Source: Bacillota bacterium (lineage in GTDB: Bacteria; Bacillota; Limnochordia; Limnochordales; ZCTH02-B6). Taken from it: a stretch of 64,000 nt of DNA. Under the pieces are notes generated by a model that was given only the letters and a program-made list of their open reading frames with translations, searched no databases and had not been told where the DNA came from. The stretch spans positions 1-64,000 of the forward strand of contig JACDOI010000002.1 of NCBI GenBank assembly GCA_017656145.1. Direction: 5' to 3'. Made by a program: the position numbers and the translations under genes. Below, piece by piece: positions 8,235-16,917 of this stretch (within the stretch, counting starts at the first letter, position 1; each line of letters begins with the position of its first letter).

Positions 8235-9170
8235 GTGCCAAACACTGCCCAACGCACCGTCGCCGCGGTGGCCGCACCAAGGACGAAGCGCCGCCTTTTG
8301 GACCGGGACCGGTTCTTGGGCTCTCTTCTCCTGTCGCCGGCGGTGCTGTACATCGCGCTGCTTGTGGGGTTTCCATTTCTCTTCGCGATTTATCTCAGCT
8401 TGACCGACGCCACCGTGGGCCGTCCGGTGGGCGCGTTCATCGGCCTTGACAACTTCCGAGAAATCATCGAAAGCCGCGGGTTTCGCGCCGCCCTGCGCAA
8501 CACGTTCGTGTTCACCTTCGTGTCCCAGGCCGTCATCCTGGCCTTGGCCAACAGCCTCGCCCTGGCGCTGCAGCGGGACTTCCGGGGCAAGGGCCTCGTG
8601 CTGTTTCTCATCCTGCTGCCGTGGGTGGCGCCGGTTTCGCTCAGCACCATCGGCTGGCTGTGGATCTTCCACTCTCGCTTCAGCCTCATCGACTGGGTCT
8701 TGCGACAGCTTGGCCTTTTGGAAGGCAACCTTTTTTGGCTGGGCCGGCCGGATCTGGCCATGATCGCGATCATCGTCGTTCATGTGTGGCGCATGTTCCC
8801 GTTTTCCACGGTCATTCTCATGGCCGGCCACAGCGCCCTGCCCAAGGACGTGCTGGAGAGCGCCCAAGTGGACGGGGCCGGATTTTGGCGGCAGTTGTTC
8901 CAGATCCGGCTGCCGCTGCTTTTGCCCATCATGAGCGTGGCCGTCCTGTTCAGCACCGTGTTCACATTTGCAGACATGACGGTCGTGTACGTGCTCACCC
9001 GGGGCGGGCCGTTTGACACGACGCACGTGCTGTCGAGCCTGGCGTACTTCCGCGGCATCTTCGGCGGAAACTTGAGCATCGGCGCGGCCATTTCGCTGTT
9101 CCTCTTTCCCGTGCTGCTCATCGCCGCGGTGCTCATCCTGCGCCTGGCCCGGCGGACGGAGGTGACATAA
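8235..9170 (+). CDS. Carbohydrate ABC transporter permease (MalF/UgpA-type)
   Basis: A 311-residue inner-membrane permease with about six transmembrane helices. GTG 8235 has AAGGAGGT eight bases upstream. The EAA loop that contacts the ATPase is visible as ALPKDVLESAQVDGAGFWRQ followed by IRLPLLLP. The first helix follows a charged N-terminal segment of about 30 residues. It is the first gene of a three-gene operon with a second permease one base downstream and then the binding protein. The sugar is not evident. Confidence 0.93.
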   Translation: MPNTAQRTVAAVAAPRTKRRLLDRDRFLGSLLLSPAVLYIALLVGFPFLFAIYLSLTDATVGRPVGAFIGLDNFREIIESRGFRAALRNTFVFTFVSQAVILALANSLALALQRDFRGKGLVLFLILLPWVAPVSLSTIGWLWIFHSRFSLIDWVLRQLGLLEGNLFWLGRPDLAMIAIIVVHVWRMFPFSTVILMAGHSALPKDVLESAQVDGAGFWRQLFQIRLPLLLPIMSVAVLFSTVFTFADMTVVYVLTRGGPFDTTHVLSSLAYFRGIFGGNLSIGAAISLFLFPVLLIAAVLILRLARRTEVT

Positions 9171-9171
9171 C

Positions 9172-10032
9172 TTGGCCGCAGTGGCCGGAAACCGCGCCCG
9201 CCGCCTCGCCTTGCGGACGGGGCACATCCTGGTATTGGTTTTGTTCGTGCTCTTCACGGCGACACCGTTTGCATGGATGCTCATCACCGCCTTCAAGCGG
9301 GACAGCGACTTGTACAACCCGGACAACAACCCGTTTTGGTTCAACGAGCCGCCGACCCTCGAGCATTGGGCATACGTCTTCCAGCGGACGCCGTACCTTC
9401 AATGGTTGCTCAACACCGCCGTGGTAGGCCTGGCCGTCATCCTCATCACGCTCGCGCTGGCCTTGCCCGCAGCATACAGCCTGTCGCGGCTTTTGGGGCG
9501 ATGGGGCGAGCGGCTTGGCATTGCCATCTTCCTCGTATACCTGGTGCCGCCGACCCTGTTGTTCATCCCGATGGCCCGGGTCGTCAGTTCCCTGGGCTTG
9601 CAAAACACCCTCTGGTCGCTGATCGTCGTCTACCCAACCATCACCATTCCGTTTTCCACGTGGCTGTTGATGGGGTTTTTCAAGTCCATCCCCCGGGATT
9701 TGGAGGAAGCAGCTATGATCGACGGCTGCAGCCGGCTTGGGGCGCTTCGCCGGGTGGTGCTCCCCCTGGCCGTGCCCGGCATTGTGACCGTCGTCATCTT
9801 CAGCTTCACCCTTTCGGCGCAGGAGTTCATTTACGCCCTGACCTTCGTCACGTCCACCGCGGTCAAAACCGTCAGCGTCGGCGTCCCGCAGGACATGGTC
9901 CGGGGCGACATCTTCTACTGGGGTCCGCTGATGGGCTCAGCGTTTCTGGCCAGCGTCCCCGTGGCCGTGCTCTACTACCTGGTGCTGGATCGGTTTATCG
10001 CAGGCTTCACGACCGCCGGCGCGTTCAAGTGA
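9172..10032 (+). CDS. Carbohydrate ABC transporter permease (MalG/UgpE-type)
   Basis: A 286-residue partner permease, starting at TTG 9172 with GGAGGTGAC nine bases upstream, inside the end of the previous gene. Six helices are apparent, the first being ILVLVLFVLFTATPFAWML. The EAA loop reads SIPRDLEEAAMIDGCSRLGA followed by VVLPLAVPG. It pairs with the MalF-type permease to form the channel. No ATP-binding subunit is encoded in this operon; such importers often share one MsmK/UgpC-type ATPase encoded elsewhere. Confidence 0.93.
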   Translation: MAAVAGNRARRLALRTGHILVLVLFVLFTATPFAWMLITAFKRDSDLYNPDNNPFWFNEPPTLEHWAYVFQRTPYLQWLLNTAVVGLAVILITLALALPAAYSLSRLLGRWGERLGIAIFLVYLVPPTLLFIPMARVVSSLGLQNTLWSLIVVYPTITIPFSTWLLMGFFKSIPRDLEEAAMIDGCSRLGALRRVVLPLAVPGIVTVVIFSFTLSAQEFIYALTFVTSTAVKTVSVGVPQDMVRGDIFYWGPLMGSAFLASVPVAVLYYLVLDRFIAGFTTAGAFK

Positions 10033-10159
10033 GCCCGGCGACCGAAAGGGAAAGGGGGCGGTGCCACCGGCGGGAGCTTGCGGAACCGGGGCAGCGGAAG
10101 CGCACCGATTCAAAGACGGCGACGGCGCACGTTCAGTCTGACACAGGAGGTGTTCGACG

Positions 10160-11719
10160 GTGTGGCGGACGAGGACGACCAGGCGGGATTTCCTCAGGAC
10201 GGTGGGCGCCGGGGCGCTGGCCGCGGGCGTGCCGATTCTCGGCCGCGGGCCTTCCCGGGCGGCGGCCCAGGGGGGCAGGCGACTGCGGTTGCGGATTTTG
10301 CAGTGGCAGCACTTTGTCCCTCCCTATGACGATTGGTTCAACAACGTGTTCGCTCCCCGGTGGGGCGAGCGCCACAACGTCGAGGTCGTCGTGGACAACG
10401 TCGGACTGGCGGACTTACCGGCCATTGCAGCGGCCGAAGCGGCCCGGGTGGCGGCCGGGCAAGATCCGGGACACGACATGATCCAGCATTTGAGCCCTCC
10501 GGCGGCGCTGGAACCGCAGGTCATCGATCACGGCGACCTGATCAAGGAGTTGCTGGCGTCTTCTCATCCCGCCAGGCCGGGCGGCGTCGGCAACTACACC
10601 AAACTCGCTCATCTCAGCACGTACAACCCGGTGACCGGCAAGTACTTCGGCTTTTCCGACAACTTCGTCCCCGACCCCATCCACTACCGCGCCGACTTGT
10701 GGCGGCAGGCCGCCGCTCAACTGGACGGCTTCGACGGCGTTCACGCCTTGAACGGCCCCGTCACGTGGCACGACATCTTGCGGGCGGGCCGGGTTCTCAA
10801 GCGCATGGGGCACCCGGTGGGCTTCGGGCTGTCGCAGGAGTTGGACAGCAATATGATCCTGCGGGCCATGATGTACTCGTGGGGCACGGCTATCCAAGAC
10901 CAAGACAGCAACGTCGTCCTGGACAAGCCGCCCTTCCGGGAAAAGACGCTCGACCTGCTCCGGTTTGTCAAGCAGCTGTATGAGGAAGCCATGTTCCCCG
11001 GCGTGTTCGCCTGGACCGCGGCCAGCAACAACGAGGAGTTTTTGGCCGGCCGGCTGTCGATGGCCGCCAACGCGATCTCCATCTCCCGCACGGCCCAAGC
11101 GGCGGCGCTGCAAGCCCTTGAGCGCGGCGAAAACCCCGAGACTTCGCCCGCGATCCAGTTCGCGGTCAACACGGAGATCACGTCGCTCGCGCCGGCAGGC
11201 CCCGAAGCGGCCCGGGGACTTGAGCACGTCATGGGCGTCTACGCCATTTGGGACACCGGCAACACTGCGGTCATCGACGCGGCCCAGCAGTTGCTGTTCG
11301 ATCTGGTGCACAGTTTCGATCCCGACGTGGCCGAGGCCGAAGGCTGGGGTCCGGGCAAGTTCGTCGCGAGCCAAGCGTACGACTACCCGACCTTCGACAA
11401 CGCCATCCCGGCCCAAAAGCGCCTGGCGTTTTTGCGCAACGACCCGATATACGCCCCCATCGCCGAGGCGACGGGCGACCGGCCCAACAAGCTGGAGAGA
11501 GTCGAGGCGGCCATGGACTGGGCGCTCCACGTCGGTTGGCCCGGACCGGCCAACGCGGCCATTGACGAGGTATTCAACACGTTCGTCATCCCGGTCATGT
11601 TCGCCCGGGTCGCCCAGGGCATCGACCGGCCGGAGGATGCGTTGGATGAGGCGGCCCGCCAGATCCGCAGCATCTTTAACAAGTGGCGCCGGGAGGGACT
11701 GGTCGGAGGAACGTCATAG
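10160..11719 (+). CDS. Extracellular solute-binding protein of the ABC importer, Tat-exported
   Basis: A 519-residue family 1 solute-binding protein. The start is GTG 10160, ten bases after the GGAGG in a CAGGAGGTG box. Its N-terminus is a twin-arginine signal (TRRDFLRTVGAGALAAGVPI) cut around residue 35, so it is exported already folded. There is no lipobox Cys, so it should be a soluble periplasmic protein rather than a lipoprotein. Downstream stretches such as GFGLSQELDSNMILRAMMYS and NEEFLAGRLSMAANAIS match the family's two-lobe fold. It ends just before a clear terminator, so the importer operon is these three genes only. Confidence 0.9.
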   Translation: MWRTRTTRRDFLRTVGAGALAAGVPILGRGPSRAAAQGGRRLRLRILQWQHFVPPYDDWFNNVFAPRWGERHNVEVVVDNVGLADLPAIAAAEAARVAAGQDPGHDMIQHLSPPAALEPQVIDHGDLIKELLASSHPARPGGVGNYTKLAHLSTYNPVTGKYFGFSDNFVPDPIHYRADLWRQAAAQLDGFDGVHALNGPVTWHDILRAGRVLKRMGHPVGFGLSQELDSNMILRAMMYSWGTAIQDQDSNVVLDKPPFREKTLDLLRFVKQLYEEAMFPGVFAWTAASNNEEFLAGRLSMAANAISISRTAQAAALQALERGENPETSPAIQFAVNTEITSLAPAGPEAARGLEHVMGVYAIWDTGNTAVIDAAQQLLFDLVHSFDPDVAEAEGWGPGKFVASQAYDYPTFDNAIPAQKRLAFLRNDPIYAPIAEATGDRPNKLERVEAAMDWALHVGWPGPANAAIDEVFNTFVIPVMFARVAQGIDRPEDALDEAARQIRSIFNKWRREGLVGGTS

Positions 11720-11757
11720 GCGCTCAGAGGCCGGGAAATCATGCAAAAGATACCGGT

Positions 11758-11797
11758 CCGGGAGGTTCCGGCCCCGCCGGAGCCTCCCGGTTTGTCT
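11758..11797 (+). terminator. Rho-independent terminator of the ABC importer operon
   Basis: Two 14-base arms, 11758-11771 and 11777-11790, pair completely (one G-T) around a five-base loop and are followed by TTTGTCTTGT. It lies 38 bases after the binding-protein stop codon. It may also serve the convergent gene on the other strand. Confidence 0.85.
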
Positions 11798-11843
11798 TGT
11801 CCATGCAGCGGCCTGGACTCGCGGGTTTCCCCCGCTCCCCGAG

Positions 11844-13124
11844 CTAGCGGCTGCGGAACCAGGCATCCACCGCCATGTACTGGCTGAGGAAGTACGGATT
11901 GAGGGCGATTCCCACCACGATGGCCACGATCACCAGCGTGAGGGCGATGGCCACCCGGCGCACGAGGAGGGGCCGGCGGGAGCTGCGCCAGACGAGGGGC
12001 AGAATCACCAGCGCGCTGGCCAGGCTTGACAAGACGACCCCCGAACCAGCCACCACGGGTTCGATGCGGCCCAGCGCCACCAGATTGGCGGCGGTCGCCG
12101 CTGTCGAGGCGCTGGATACCAGGCCGCCCGCGAGGCTGACAGCATAAAACCCGAAGCTGCCCGCGACATGTTGCGCCAGCGCGCCCAGGACGGTGATGAC
12201 AGCGAACAACAGCCCGAATTGGAGAGCAGAGGCGAGGGAGAAGGGCGACTCCACCTCGATGGCCGGCGGCTCGACGCCCTCCCGCCCCCGGCCTCTCAGG
12301 GCGAGAAACAATGTCACCATCATCATCAACCCCACCGGCAACACGCCCGCGGGAAGGGCCGCCGGGGCAAAGATGGCCAGCGTCAGGCCGTTTCTCAAGA
12401 AAGCCGCGGTCTTGGCCAGCATAATGCCGCGAAACGCCAGGTCCTCCACGGCCGGGTCCCCGTCTCGGGCCTTTTCCGCGAGGGCGATGGCCGTCGCTTG
12501 GGAGTTGACAAGGCCTCCGAAAAAGCCAGTGAATACGACGCCCCGGGCGCCGTACAGCTTGAGCAAGATGTAGTTGCCGAAGCTGATGGCGCTGATGAGC
12601 ACCACCATCGTCCACACGCTGCGCAAATTGAACAGGTTATAGGGATCTACCGGTCCGTCGGGCAGGACAGGAAGGATCACGAAACTCAACAGCAGCAAGG
12701 TGAACGCCGCGTGCATCTCGTTGCGCTGCAGGTGATGGGTAAACAGCACCAGCTCTTCTTTCCAGCTCAACAGGAGCAGTACGAGAATCGTCACCGCCAC
12801 CGGCAAAAACAGCTGGCCTTGAGCGACCAGCATACCCACGACGGTCATCAAAAAAAGGGCTACCGACGTGGTGGATTCGACGCCCGACTCCTTGCGCAGG
12901 GCGTTGATGTTGAACACGACCACGATGACGGCAACGAACGCGAGGCTGGCCAAGGCGAACGGCGCCCCCAGGCCCCAGGACAAAAAGCCGAGCAAGCTTG
13001 CGAAAGCGAACGTCCTCAAGCCGACTTCTTTGCCGGCCCGCTCCCGCTCCAGCCCTACCAATAAGCCCAGCCCCAACGTGATGGCCAGGTTCCACAGGGT
13101 CATGTACGACAGGTCGTCACCCAC
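11844..13124 (-). CDS. MgtC/SapB-type plus DUF4010 membrane protein
   Basis: A 426-residue polytopic membrane protein. GTG 13124 is chosen because AAGGAG lies eight bases upstream; a longer TTG frame would place that site inside the gene. The N-terminus has the MgtC-like signature LGLGLLVGLERERAG and RTFAFASLLGF. The C-terminal half, with VFTGFFGGLVNSQATAIALAEKA and LAGGLVSSASTAATAANL, matches the duplicated DUF4010 transmembrane domain. About eleven helices are expected. Members are of unknown transport function, with Mg2+ or small-solute roles proposed. It stands convergent to the importer and may be co-transcribed with the MFS gene upstream. Confidence 0.88.
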   Translation of the reverse strand: MGDDLSYMTLWNLAITLGLGLLVGLERERAGKEVGLRTFAFASLLGFLSWGLGAPFALASLAFVAVIVVVFNINALRKESGVESTTSVALFLMTVVGMLVAQGQLFLPVAVTILVLLLLSWKEELVLFTHHLQRNEMHAAFTLLLLSFVILPVLPDGPVDPYNLFNLRSVWTMVVLISAISFGNYILLKLYGARGVVFTGFFGGLVNSQATAIALAEKARDGDPAVEDLAFRGIMLAKTAAFLRNGLTLAIFAPAALPAGVLPVGLMMMVTLFLALRGRGREGVEPPAIEVESPFSLASALQFGLLFAVITVLGALAQHVAGSFGFYAVSLAGGLVSSASTAATAANLVALGRIEPVVAGSGVVLSSLASALVILPLVWRSSRRPLLVRRVAIALTLVIVAIVVGIALNPYFLSQYMAVDAWFRSR

Positions 13125-13161
13125 GGCAAAGACTCCTTGGAACAAACTTTTTTACGCTTCT

Positions 13162-14451
13162 TCAGTCAGATGCCGAATTCCTGGTTTGCCGGGACTGTTC
13201 TCCCGGCAAAAGCCAGGAGCGGGCCACAAGCAGTCCGACCACGGAGAGGACAAACGACATTGCCGGAATCCAGTCCAGCCCGGCGGCGTCGGCCAGCATC
13301 CCACCCAAGAGGCTGCCTAACGCGCCGGCCAGAGCCGACGTGCCCTCGTACACCCCCACGGCTTCTCCCCGGCGCTCCACAGGGGTGCGGCGCGCGAGGC
13401 TGCCGGTGGCGCCGGTGGACAAGAACGGAAACACGGGCAACCCGAACAGCACCGCGGCCACCACCGGATCGCGCCACACCGTCATGATCCCGTACATGAT
13501 CGCATATGCCCAGCAACCTGCAACGAACACCTGTTCCGGCCCTCGCCGGTCTGCCGCACGGCCCAGCGGGCCGATGATCCCAACGCCCAAAAGGCTCGCG
13601 GCTCCGAGGCTTAGGCCGAGCCACTCGGGAGCGCCGTCCAAGTACTCCGTCAAGTACGGCCCGATTACGGCGAAAAACGCCTCGTTGCCGGTGGAGGTCA
13701 GCATGATCACGGTGCAAAGGGCGGTGACGGCACGGAATTGCCAGATCGTGCCCGCCGACGCTCTCGCGGCCTGCCGGGAGGTCGAGCCCCGCTCCAGTTG
13801 CCCGATCTCGGCCCAAGAAGCGTTCTCGAACCCAATCGGGCCGGCCCCCGCCCTTCCGGACGGCTCCGCTACTTGCCGCCGCCTGACTGTAGCCGCGGAC
13901 CAGAGCGCCGAACCGCCGGCAAGCCCCGCGGTCAGCCAATACCCTAAGGATATGCCGGCAAGGTCCAACCCGCTTATCAGGGCGCCCGTACCCATGCTGC
14001 CCAGCGTCCAGCCGACGAACCGCATCCGGTACAGCCCCGCGGCCGCTTCGGACGGCCGCTCGGGACAAAGCAACGTCAGCCAGCTGACGCCCAGCGGCAC
14101 CACCGCGGCTTGAACCGCGGACCAAAACACCGTCCCCGCGATGAAGGCCGCCGAACCGCTCGCCATGGGAAGAAGCGCCAACCCCGCTGCGCTGAAGGCC
14201 AAGCTCCAGGCCACAAGCGGCAGCGGATTCCCGAACCGATCGCCCAGCCGGCCCCAAAGTGCGGCGAAGCCGAACCAGACAACGCCCGTCAGAGCCAGCA
14301 TCAGCGTGGTCACCGCCAGGCTGGGCTCACCCAAGACTTGGCGCATGTACAGCGGTCCGTAGCCGAACACGGCGGCGCTGGCGGTCCCTTCGATCATGGC
14401 AGCTCCGAGAACAGGGGCGCGCTCTGCGGCTCCGGTCGCAAGCTTCTTCAC
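13162..14451 (-). CDS. Major facilitator superfamily transporter
   Basis: A 429-residue permease with two six-helix halves joined by a polar loop near residues 195-235. The first-half loop motif GFAALWGRLGDRFGNP and the second-half GPLGRAADRRGPEQ are the MFS loop 2-3 and 8-9 signatures. ERRGEAVGVYEGTSALAGALG near the end resembles drug/sugar efflux members. It starts at GTG 14451, weakly served by a ribosome site, 37 bases after the YbaK-like gene in the same direction. Substrate unknown; multidrug or metabolite efflux is a guess. Confidence 0.88.
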   Translation of the reverse strand: MKKLATGAAERAPVLGAAMIEGTASAAVFGYGPLYMRQVLGEPSLAVTTLMLALTGVVWFGFAALWGRLGDRFGNPLPLVAWSLAFSAAGLALLPMASGSAAFIAGTVFWSAVQAAVVPLGVSWLTLLCPERPSEAAAGLYRMRFVGWTLGSMGTGALISGLDLAGISLGYWLTAGLAGGSALWSAATVRRRQVAEPSGRAGAGPIGFENASWAEIGQLERGSTSRQAARASAGTIWQFRAVTALCTVIMLTSTGNEAFFAVIGPYLTEYLDGAPEWLGLSLGAASLLGVGIIGPLGRAADRRGPEQVFVAGCWAYAIMYGIMTVWRDPVVAAVLFGLPVFPFLSTGATGSLARRTPVERRGEAVGVYEGTSALAGALGSLLGGMLADAAGLDWIPAMSFVLSVVGLLVARSWLLPGEQSRQTRNSASD

Positions 14452-14488
14452 GGCAGCTCACCGCAAGGACATAATGACCCCGGGGCCA

Positions 14489-14974
14489 TCAACCAGAGAC
14501 CGGGCGGCGGGCCACATCGACCACCCGGCCCCCCGTGATGCGCACAAGCTCCCTGGGCGCGATGGCAAACATGCTGTTGGGCGTCCCCGCGGCCGCGTAC
14601 ACCGTCTCGTATTGCAACAGATCCTCGTCCACCAAAGTCGGCAAGGATGAGGGATGACCGACCGGAGGCACCCCGCCGATGGCAAAGCCCGTCGCCTCTC
14701 GCACCGTGGCCGGGTCGGCCCGCTCCACCGGCGCCCCGAGCAACGCCTCGAGCTTGCCGGTGTCCGCCCGGTTCGCGCCGGAAACGAGCACGAGCACGGG
14801 GTTTCCCCCCGCCACAAAGACAAGGCTCTTGACGATTTGTCCGACAGAAGTGCCCACCGCGTCGGCCGCTTCCTGGGCTGTGCGGGTGCTTTCCGCAAAC
14901 TCCCGGATCTCGATGTTCACACCCACTCGGCCCAGGGCCGCCCGCACCCGCTCCACCGCGTGCACCGCGCCCAC
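14489..14974 (-). CDS. YbaK/ProX-type aminoacyl-tRNA deacylase
   Basis: A 161-residue YbaK/EbsC-domain protein. GTG 14974 follows GGAGAAGGAGG by seven bases. Recognisable are VGTSVGQIVKSLVFVAGGNPVLVLVSGANRAD in outline (the invariant Lys is in QIVKSLVF), ATGFAIGGVPPVGH and the late block AAGTPNSMFAIAPREL. The family hydrolyses misacylated tRNAs in trans, for example Cys-tRNA-Pro or Ala-tRNA-Pro. The exact specificity cannot be told from sequence. Confidence 0.9.
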   Translation of the reverse strand: MGAVHAVERVRAALGRVGVNIEIREFAESTRTAQEAADAVGTSVGQIVKSLVFVAGGNPVLVLVSGANRADTGKLEALLGAPVERADPATVREATGFAIGGVPPVGHPSSLPTLVDEDLLQYETVYAAAGTPNSMFAIAPRELVRITGGRVVDVARRPVSG

Positions 14975-15192
14975 GATCCCGCCTCCTTCTCCCGGCTGCC
15001 GGCCCGCACGGCCGGTCCTGCTGCTCGTACCCGCATTGGATGATATCCCCGTCCTTTCGGCGCCCGGAGGCCGGAACCCTGTCGGGTGGCAGGGGAGGAC
15101 CGGCGCATGGAGAACATAGGTTATGGAGTATCGCATGGCGGGTTTCAGCGACCTCGTCTCCGATGCCGCGGCTTTTCCGTACAAAAAGGAGA

Positions 15193-15495
15193 ATGTCGCG
15201 TGTACGGACCCTCGCAGTCGCTCCAGTTGATCGGCCTGGAGCCATCCTGGTCCTGCTGGACGCTGACGAGCAATGCCCTGCACAGCTGGCTCAACGATTC
15301 CTTCATAAGGCCCAATCAGCAGCCGGGAATATACCGTTGCGAATGGTGTTTGCCAAAGCGGAGTACGAAGCGTGGTTCCTCGCCTCGCTTCCTGCTTTGC
15401 GCGGGTTTCGAGGCATCGTCGAACATCCTACCGTTCCCGATGATCCGGAGGCTGTGCGCGGTGCAAAAGAATATCTCTGGAGGGAGTTCATATAG
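15193..15495 (+). pseudogene. DUF4276 family remnant (truncated)
   Basis: Residues ILVLLDADEQCPAQLAQ, AKAEYEAWFLASLPALRGFR and RGAKEYLWREF match the middle of DUF4276 proteins, a Toprim-like family of about 200 residues often seen beside AAA ATPases. The N-terminal acidic strand (the usual VEGxGE) and the C-terminal third are missing, and no candidate pieces appear in the other frames. The only in-frame ATG (15193) has AGGAG just one base away, too close to work well. The stop falls in the ribosome site of the next gene. I read it as a decayed gene fragment. Confidence 0.6.
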
Positions 15496-15506
15496 GAGGC
15501 GCACTC

Positions 15507-16043
15507 ATGGGTTTCGTTCCGCCCCAAGACGACGATGAGCTGGAGATGCGGGAACGGGCGTGGCGCCGGCTGGCGGAAGACCGCATTCAGGAAGCCATGG
15601 CCAACGGCGCGTTCGACAACTTGCCCGGCAAGGGACGACCCCTCGATCTCCGGGAGAACCCGTACGTGCCGCCCGAACTGCGCTTGCCGTACAAGCTGCT
15701 GAAGGACGCCAGCTGCGCGCCCGACTGGATCGAGCTGGACCGGAGCGTGCGGTCCGCCCGGGAACGCGTGGACGCCTTCCAGCGCCGCCATGTGGAGTGG
15801 CTGCGCCGTCAAGTTCCGGGCCGCGACGACGCGGCCGTCATTAGCTGGCACCGCCGCATGCGGCAGGAGTTCATGCGCCGGCTGGACGACCTGAACCACC
15901 AGATCGACCGCCTGAACCTAGTCGTGCCGCAGCTTGTGCTGCAGCGGCCGCGCGTCGATGCGGCAGAGGCCTTGCGGCGGTTCGACGCCCAATGCCGGGC
16001 CGCGTATCCACCCCTCGGCGAGACGCCGGACCCGCCGGATTAG
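15507..16043 (+). CDS. DUF1992 (DnaJ-homologue subfamily C member 28-type) protein
   Basis: A 178-residue cytosolic protein, ATG 15507 with ATAGGAGG upstream. The hallmark EDRIQEAMANGAFDNLPGKG followed by RPLDL and NPYVPPELRLPYKLLKD identifies the DUF1992 domain, here at residues 20-80. The rest is helical and charged and probably forms a coiled coil (RRLDDLNHQIDRLNLVVP). The family is widespread but biochemically undefined; in eukaryotes it is fused to J-domains. No functional link to its neighbours is apparent. Confidence 0.88.
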   Translation: MGFVPPQDDDELEMRERAWRRLAEDRIQEAMANGAFDNLPGKGRPLDLRENPYVPPELRLPYKLLKDASCAPDWIELDRSVRSARERVDAFQRRHVEWLRRQVPGRDDAAVISWHRRMRQEFMRRLDDLNHQIDRLNLVVPQLVLQRPRVDAAEALRRFDAQCRAAYPPLGETPDPPD

Positions 16044-16098
16044 CCCCGAAACCGGGCCAGGGCCTTGGTTGTCTTCTTCCTTCTGGATTATCGCGCGG

Positions 16099-16109
16099 AA
16101 TTATCGGAT
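16099..16109. repeat. Inverted copy of the regulator-site 11-mer
   Basis: AATTATCGGAT at 16099-16109 is the exact reverse complement of ATCCGATAATT at 16151-16161, with 41 bases between. Both precede the FadR-type regulator gene, suggesting a pair of sites that could be bridged by DNA looping. Confidence 0.5.
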
Positions 16110-16150
16110 TCGCCTCCCAGGATTTCCCCGGGTGCTTGTGGAAGTATTCG

Positions 16151-16187
16151 ATCCGATAATTGGTCTAACCACCTATCCAATTGTCGG
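16151..16187. promoter_or_regulatory. FadR/PdhR-type operator upstream of glc regulator
   Basis: TTGGTCTAACCA at 16160-16171 is a TGGT-N3-ACCA palindrome, the core recognised by GntR-family regulators of the FadR/PdhR/GlcC group. It is embedded in a wider imperfect inverted repeat, CCGATAATTGG (16153-16163) and CCAATTGTCGG (16177-16187), one mismatch in 11. It ends 14 bases before the regulator's ATG, so autoregulation of the regulator-glcD-glcF operon is likely. Confidence 0.65.
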
Positions 16188-16201
16188 GAGAGTACGGTCG
16201 T

Positions 16202-16912
16202 ATGGCTCAGGCGGAACGGCTCGTTCCCGTCCGCAGCCGCCGCATGGCGGAATCCGTCATCGAACAGCTCGTCAACCTGATCCGGCAAGGCAACCTACAT
16301 CCCGGCGACCGGCTGCCTTCCGAGCGAGAGCTGGCCCAAAAGCTTCGCGTCAGCCGGGTTGTCGTCCGGGAAGCTCTGATGTATATGCAGCAGGCCGGAA
16401 TTGTGCACACCCGGCACGGTTCCGGCACGTATGTGTCAGGAGGGTTCGGCGACGATCGGACAGCTTGCGCGGATTCCGCCGCGCAAGACAGGCTGACATG
16501 GCTGTTTGAGTTTCGACTTGGAGTGGAGGGCGAAGCCGCCGCCCTAGCCGCCCGGAGGGCGTCCGGCACCGAGCTCAAGCAACTGGCGCAGGCGCTGGAA
16601 CGCCTGCAGTCAGAGGTCGCCGGGGGCCGTTTGGGTGTGGAAGCCGATTTCGATTTCCATGTGGCGATTGCCCGGGCTAGCGGCAATCCTTACCTCGTCT
16701 CTTCCCTCACGAATGTGACGGATCTTTTGATGCGTTCCGTCACTGTCAGCCGGGTCCGCTCGCTGGCCGTTCCCGGGCGACCCGAGACCGTGCTGGCGGA
16801 GCACCAAGCGATCTACAACGGCATCGCCGCGGGGAACGGCGAGGCTGCCCGCCATGCGATGCGGGAACACTTGCAGGCCGCGCTGGGGCGGCTGCTGGCA
16901 CAAGGGGAGTGA
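16202..16912 (+). CDS. GntR/FadR-family transcriptional regulator (GlcC/LutR-like)
   Basis: A 236-residue regulator. ATG 16202 is preferred over TTG 16181, which would sit inside the operator. The N-terminal winged helix holds GDRLPSERELAQKLRVSR and VVREALMYMQQAGIV, typical of GntR proteins. The C-terminal FCD ligand domain keeps the metal-binding pattern DFDFHVAIARASGN and EHQAIYNGIAAGN. Members with glcDF-type neighbours sense glycolate or lactate. The stop overlaps the next gene region, with only five bases to the GTG of glcD, so the three genes form one operon. Confidence 0.9.
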   Translation: MAQAERLVPVRSRRMAESVIEQLVNLIRQGNLHPGDRLPSERELAQKLRVSRVVVREALMYMQQAGIVHTRHGSGTYVSGGFGDDRTACADSAAQDRLTWLFEFRLGVEGEAAALAARRASGTELKQLAQALERLQSEVAGGRLGVEADFDFHVAIARASGNPYLVSSLTNVTDLLMRSVTVSRVRSLAVPGRPETVLAEHQAIYNGIAAGNGEAARHAMREHLQAALGRLLAQGE

Positions 16913-16917
16913 CAATC

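Noticed and set aside
8118-9344. 408-residue open frame on the - strand over the ABC permease genes
   Set aside because: Antisense to two clear permeases; highly charged, low-complexity product with no start site support.
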